Assembly: GCA_018902385.1 (NCBI GenBank)
Contig: JABSSW010000006.1
Coordinates: forward strand, 496,001-560,000
Source: Physcia stellaris
Taxonomy: Eukaryota; Ascomycota; Lecanoromycetes; Caliciales; Physciaceae
Direction of reading: 5' to 3'
Length of the DNA stretch: 64,000 nucleotides
Every line of letters begins with the position of its first letter. Position 1 is the first letter of the stretch. The notes beneath the pieces are model-generated. The model ran no database searches, had not been told where the DNA came from, and saw nothing but the letters and a program-made list of their open reading frames with translations. The position numbers were made by a program, and so were the translations under genes. This document shows positions 58,818 to 64,000 of this stretch, piece by piece.

Positions 58818-59501
58818 ATGCAGTTCCTCCCAGTCCTATGCCAAGCAGCTCTCCCTCTCAGCCTCTTCATTCCCCTCTCAACTTCATCAGTAATGCATCT
58901 CCATCTCCCCTCTACCTATCGTCGTCTCCCTAACCCCTACCTGCTCCCCTCGGGTGATCGCTACCTCTTCTTCGACCGTACGGGAAGCGTCCTCGTGCAA
59001 CCGAGGAACCCATTCGACTTCGTCTTCTATAGCCTCCCCGCCACGTACGAGGTAGTTTCGGAAAAACTGCAAACGGAAGGTAGCGCCCGCCATGGCTCTT
59101 GGGAGTTCGAGAAGACGGTCGAGGGTCGAAGGCAAGGCACAGAAGACTACTGCCGTTTGGAGGTGCTTAACACGCCGAATCCGGCGCTGGGCTTGGGGTG
59201 GAATGATACGGTTAGTAGTGACCCCTCGTCGAGTTATTTCCTCTTTGTGTTTTTTTCTTCTTAGCTTCGCTCTGGGTGGGTAAAATTGGCAGCGTTTTTT
59301 ATGCACTCCTTGGTGTCTATGCAAAGAGTAGAGAGGGCAACTGTGAAGCCGAGAGCTGCTTTTGATTGTGTTTAGATCCAAATCTTCCAAGCCTTTGAAC
59401 TTAAGAATCGGTTAGAAGGGTGGGGGTTTCGCAGTGCGCGGGTAGTTACTTTGGATCAGCAAACGATAATACGGGCTCGTGCTTTCGTAGGGTATGCTTA
59501 A
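58818..59501 (+). CDS. Small secreted-type protein, two exons
   Basis: Exon 1, 58818-59210, and exon 2, 59376-59501, around a 165-nt intron (GTTAGT...TGTTTAG) give 172 residues. The N-terminus MQFLPVLCQAALPLSLFI, then PLSTSS, is a likely signal peptide. The mature part reads YLLPSGDRYLFFDRTGSVLV, FDFVFYSLPATYEVVSEKL, VEGRRQGTEDYCRLEVLN and, across the splice, GWNDTIQIFQAFELKNRLEG then WGFRSARVVTLDQQ. Exon 2 is short, but its sequence is protein-like and frame-consistent, which supports the intron. I recognise no family. One cysteine in the mature part, so no internal disulfide. It is the only apparently intact frame in the gene-poor right part of the window before the kinase; it may be an orphan gene or itself decaying. 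Confidence 0.47.
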
Positions 59502-62500
59502 GGACTGAGAAGATGCAGAAGAGACTTATGGCGGGCGATGGTATCGTTGGATATCCGGCATATTAGATATTAGATGCACCAACCCTGTCTGCATGATTCG
59601 AATATCCATCAATTTTGGTTGAGTGAATAAGATGGAGGAAGGAGAATCGTGGATGAAGTTTCATATGGACGCACCGTGTTGAAAGAGGACTGCAAAGGTA
59701 CACGAATGAGAAGTGCATTTCGATTTGGCTCTATTACCCTAAGCCGTCTTCTCTGAAACGACTGATTGGAGAGCTTTCGTAAGAGCCCGAGGAATACGGC
59801 AGAAGATCTTCGCCAGGAATCGTTCAGCCAAGCACTCCCAGTACCTCATTCATTGCCTATGGCCGCTTTTGCTGTGTGGTCATTGCAATTTTCGACTTCC
59901 AGATGTTGACGTGAAAGTCATTGCAATTGGAAATAATAACTAAAAGGAAATAGATAGCGAGTGTAACACCGTACCTAGGGCATTGATGCACGATTGAATG
60001 AAGATCTTGACGTAAATTTGAATAAATGTAGAAGAACTCCTCGCCTCCTATTTTGCAGTGTCCGCTTAGCGGAAACTAAAGTAGATTGGTCTGCATAGAA
60101 TGAATGTGCAGCTGTGATATAATCATCGATAAGCTCGATATCATTTGAATATCATAGTGAATTGGAAGCACACAATACTGGCTTTCCCCAATTGAATCAC
60201 AACTTGATTAAGTCACCCTATTTCAGGGAATCTCACGCATTGATGCCAATCATCGAAAGTAATTCCGCAGTCGCAGAATACAGGTCTGAATGAGCGATCA
60301 AAAATATTTTTTGATGAGGGCGTGCACAAAAATGGAACGTGCACCGTGAGCCTAAACGACTGACAAGGTGACACTTCATACAAGGAGATGGAAGATGCTG
60401 TATGTTGATCAGCCTCAGGAAACACGCATGGACCATCCTTGAACTGACGGCAACTAGCATGAACAAGAGGGAAAGTTCAACCATGGTGCACTTTGGCTGT
60501 CGACATGTGACGGTTAGTTGCACCAATTCTATGACACACGGTACTGATTGCTCTCAATAGTCACCAATCTTCCTGTGAAAGCCTGATCGTCCAATTCCAC
60601 TTCTCTTCGGTGATAACAAAGTGTAATCCCAACGAGTACGTGTGCTACGGAATGAGAGTTCGGAGTGACGAGAGCACTGTCGAGTTGACGCCGTTGATGA
60701 ATCCGAACGCCACCATCACAGCATAGTTGGCTTGGCGAAGCCTTCGGTTACAGTGGCGGACGTCCGAGCACACTACTTGAAGTAGGATGAGCCGGCTCAG
60801 AGTCAGGGACTCAGGGGAAAGTAGTAGATCACGAAAACCCGTTGACGTTGTTGACCGCTTCCGTTTCTCTGGATTTGGCACCCCCACGGAGAAACGAGGA
60901 GAATGGTGGGTTTAGCGTAAGCAGATGCACAGCAGAGCAAAGTAAATCAAGGGCTGTAGATCTGCTCATCCTCTTCTTCTAAGCAACGTGGCATCCAACA
61001 CCTAGATCGAGCCAGACTCGTGGTAAGCCAGACTCCTACTCCCCGCCGCCGCTTATGATCCGTCTGACACTTGCCAGTATCAAGGCCAATCGCAAACGCG
61101 GACTAGCAGCCCCCTGCAACACTCGCCAATGAGATAGTCAGGAACGCTCGAAATCGACTGGGGCTTCTGATAAAGCTGACACAGCTCGCTATCCTCCATA
61201 AGTCGTAGCCAACTACCAGTGAAAGCATCTTTTCGGCTCGGCCCAGGAACGGCACATTGGGGATAAAGGAGAGACAGCCCTCTTATGCACGAAAGCTGCA
61301 CAAAGACGCGCAGGGCTTCTCAGCTTTGCAGAGAGCCGTTGCACATGCGATGGCGGTTGGGGAAGACTGCTTTAGGACGAGTGTCCGGTGTTAGCTGCAG
61401 TCATTCGGAACAAAGAAAGTATCGGACCCTTTCCGCGATAACTATTGTCGCAAGTCATCATTTTAAATCGGGCGCCCCTTTTAGCATCATTATCAAGATG
61501 CGGTAAGGGCAAATGTTGGAAGGTTGACCGGCAAGGGGCGAAAGGGTTTCATTCTCATGGACATGGACCATGACCACCCGATCCGAGGACTGAGGAGAAG
61601 CCGTTTCCCCAGGAAAAGTGTATCATGTAGCGTAGAGTGCTAGAGACAAACGATACGGTCATGATCTCAGTCGTTGATTCGTATCCTGACCAAGTCCCAA
61701 TTTCTCTGAGACCGATTGGGCACGGTAGCTTTTGTTAGAGCGATTTAGCAGGATTGGTAGCCTCCCTGTCAAGCTTATGGAACCACGTTTCCACGCGAAA
61801 CCAGATTGCTCGGAAAATCCCTCGCCATCCCATTATTCCCCCCATTCCCCAAGCACCTTCACCCACTTTAATCCTCCATACGGCGACAAGGGGGTCGCAT
61901 TATTTATCTCCTCCAAGAGAGTCCCACGCCTTGCCCTGTCGGGCTTCCAGACCATTCACTTATGGCTTGACCTTCTTTTGCATCACTTCACCGCCCTCTG
62001 TGTCGACTCCAATTACTGTACTCGTATTCCTATCGCTCTTTTGACCCTCGTGTAAGTGCCATTACTACGATTGTACTACTGTATCCCGGTTACGTGTCAG
62101 ACCAATGGAAGGGTGCTGACCAAGGCTTGCTTACAGCCCGTCGTACCTCTTGCCCTGACCAACAAAGCGCGCACCTGCTCCAGCCGTTCTTTTATCCTCT
62201 GGAAGCTACACACGTTGTCATCCAGCATTCTGTCTGACAGTTCTCTACGGGAAAAATGCGGTAGCAAGGATTCGCATGGGAACATCGACAGGCCAGCATT
62301 CCTCACCATAGCCGACCTCGCCGAATCCTCAACAGCACACCTTGCGCTCTCTGTCTACCACCTGGAAGTACCATCAATTGTCGGTTTCACGGTTCAAGGT
62401 TACGCCAATCTCACATTGCGTAGTACGCCGCCCCACAGCGACAGGGTTTGGACCACGGAACCTTAATCCAATATCTCTCCGCATTGCCCAGCTACTCGAC

Positions 62501-62621
62501 TGCGTGCTCACCACCGACAACAGCAACAAACAAACTCACTGAGCCAGTCGGTCGCTCGGGAATGATACAAACTCGAACAGTGGTATACTTCCGACCATCG
62601 GACTCCCCGTGAAAAGGCAAG
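59502..62621. other. Long intergenic upstream of the MAK-type kinase
   Basis: About 3.1 kb without a supported gene. From about 61800 to 62600 the plus strand is rich in C and T (CCCCCCATTCCCC near 61840), as in long fungal 5' leaders of developmental kinases. No tRNA-like or repeat structure noticed. Confidence 0.45.
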
Positions 62622-64000
62622 ATGACCATGGTCCACGAGTTTCAAGCGAGGTCGACTTCACTTGTACCCCCGCCATTATGTCTCGAGGACAAATTTGACG
62701 TGTTGAAAGACATTGGCGACGGCAGTTTTGGCAGTGTGGTACTGGCCCGCACAAGGACCGCTGGTTCCTATGTTGCAAGGCGGGGAGCCTGGTATGTGAG
62801 GTCGGATCATCATAATTGCATGGCTAATGGTCACGTAGATTGCGATAAAGACAATGAAAAAGACTTTCGACTCCTTCGCCCAATGCCTCGAACTCCGAGA
62901 GGTGATCTTCCTCCGTACTCTTCCGTCGCATCCTCATCTTGTCCCAGCTTTGGACATGTTCCTTGATCCGATGTCGAGAAAACTACACATCTGTATGGAA
63001 TACATGGACGGCAATCTCTATCAGCTCATGAAGTCTCGCGATCATAAATGCATGGACGGAAGCAGCGTCAAAAGTATACTGTTCCAGATTCTGAGCGGCC
63101 TTGAACATATCCATGCCCACAATTTCTTCCACCGAGACATCAAGCCGGAGAATATCCTTGTGTCAACAACAGCGCCCATCGAGCAAAATACGACTTTTCG
63201 CAGATATTCTTCTCTCATGACACCACCCAGTACTCCACCATTGTACACTATCAAGATTGCCGACTTCGGTCTTGCTCGAGAAACTCATTCCTATCATCCA
63301 TACACGACGTATGTTTCAACGAGATGGTATCGAGCGCCAGAAGTTCTACTGCGAGCCGGCGAGTATTCGGCTCCCGTAGACATGTGGGCACTTGGCGCAA
63401 TGGCAGTCGAGATTGCGAATTTGAAACCTCTTTTCCCGGGTGGGAATGAGGTTGATCAAGTGTGGAGGGTTTGTGAGATCATGGGGAGTCCTGGCAATTG
63501 GTATGACAAATCCGGCAGAATAGTTGGCGGTGGAGAATGGAAAGAAGGCGTACGACTGGCTTCGAAATTGGGATTCTCATTCCCAAAGGTATGATCGATT
63601 GACTCAGATATCCAACTTCCGCTAATGACATTGTAGATGGCTCCACACTCAATGGAGACAATCCTGCGTCCTCCACAGTGGCCAGTTGCTTTAAGCCATT
63701 TTGTGACCTGGTGCTTGATGTGGGATCCACAGCTCCGGCCCACGTCAACACAAGCTTTAAATCACGAGTATTTTACCGATGCCGCGGATCCGTTACGGCC
63801 TAAATCATCTCGACTGCTTTCTAAGAAGCACTCAAACATCGACTCAAAGTCTCGAAAGGATTCTGGCGAAATCCCTCCGTTGTCATCGAAACCGTCCTGG
63901 TTCCGGAAATCTTTCGTGGGCAAAGAGAATGGCCCAGCAGTACCTACCCATTCCACCAAGACACAAGTTGCATCTCCCAGACCTTCCCCTGTGCATGCCA
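62622..64000 (+). CDS. ime2: MAK/RCK-family kinase (Ime2-like), 5' part
   Basis: Exons 62622-62795, 62839-63588 and 63637 to the window edge; the gene continues beyond. The kinase domain has glycine loop IGDGSFGSV, ATP lysine IAIKTMKK, alphaC ELREVIFLRTL, catalytic HRDIKPEN, DFGLAR, activation-loop TTYVSTRWYRAPEVLLR with the T-x-Y dual phosphorylation motif, and DMWALGAMAVEIANLKPLFPG. A small insertion (RRYSSLMTPPSTPPLY) precedes the DFG motif, common in fungal Ime2 kinases. After the domain a Ser/Lys-rich tail starts (KPSWFRKSFVGKENGP). Ime2/ImeB/Crk1 kinases are cyclin-independent CDK/MAPK relatives that act in meiosis, sexual development and light or nutrient responses. The first splice uses GTGAGG, since the adjacent GTATGT would bring a stop into frame; an upstream leader intron is possible. 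Confidence 0.95.

Noticed and set aside
1-64000. tRNA, rRNA, CRISPR or LTR-type elements
   Set aside because: I saw no T-loop/A-box pairs, no regular spaced direct repeats, and no reverse transcriptase, integrase or capsid-like sequence.

Overview
The window is nuclear DNA of a filamentous ascomycete (Pezizomycotina; the class cannot be fixed from sequence alone). The evidence is short spliceosomal introns of about 43-165 nt (mostly 45-65) with GTRWGT-like donors, single-copy eukaryotic housekeeping genes (bifunctional tryptophan synthase, peroxisomal ABC half-transporter, dynactin p150, MAK/Ime2 kinase, SDHAF4) and fungal-only accessory families (HET, NACHT and NB-ARC STAND proteins, CYP52-like P450). 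Exon coordinates were worked out by eye from reading frames, splice signals and family resemblance.

Layout. 1-2132 is a gene-free AT-rich island with no CC or GG dinucleotide, although CpG and CpA/TpG are abundant; it ends sharply next to ordinary DNA. 2.6-4.5 kb carries SDHAF4 and a 72-residue secreted peptide precursor with a Kex2-type site. 5.9-22.5 kb is an allorecognition/innate-immunity-like block: a HET-domain protein, a FAD-dependent oxidoreductase, a very large NLR-like protein, an F-box-like membrane-anchored protein and an NB-ARC-TPR STAND protein. 23.7-33.7 kb is accessory: a CYP52-like P450, a small secreted cysteine protein, a four-TM surface protein and an unrecognised three-exon gene. 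34.4-47.2 kb is a housekeeping stretch (tryptophan synthase, a tandem-repeat low-complexity protein, the ABCD transporter, dynactin p150). 47.2-58.8 kb is gene-poor and full of relics, with recognisable motif-sized fragments of SNF2 helicases and AAA+ ATPases. 58.8-64 kb holds a small two-exon secreted-type gene and, running off the right edge, a MAK/Ime2-type kinase.

The most notable object is the gene at about 10.37-15.16 kb. It encodes an alpha/beta-hydrolase trigger domain, a NACHT NTPase and about ten ankyrin repeats, and then reads on, within the same uninterrupted 2.7-kb exon, into a complete-looking fructosamine/ketosamine-3-kinase domain with its catalytic motif preserved. The second is the mutational signature of the left-edge island: cytosine survives almost only before a purine, which is not the CpA-targeted pattern of classical RIP. 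I recognised no tRNA, rRNA, CRISPR array, LTR element or other virus-like element.
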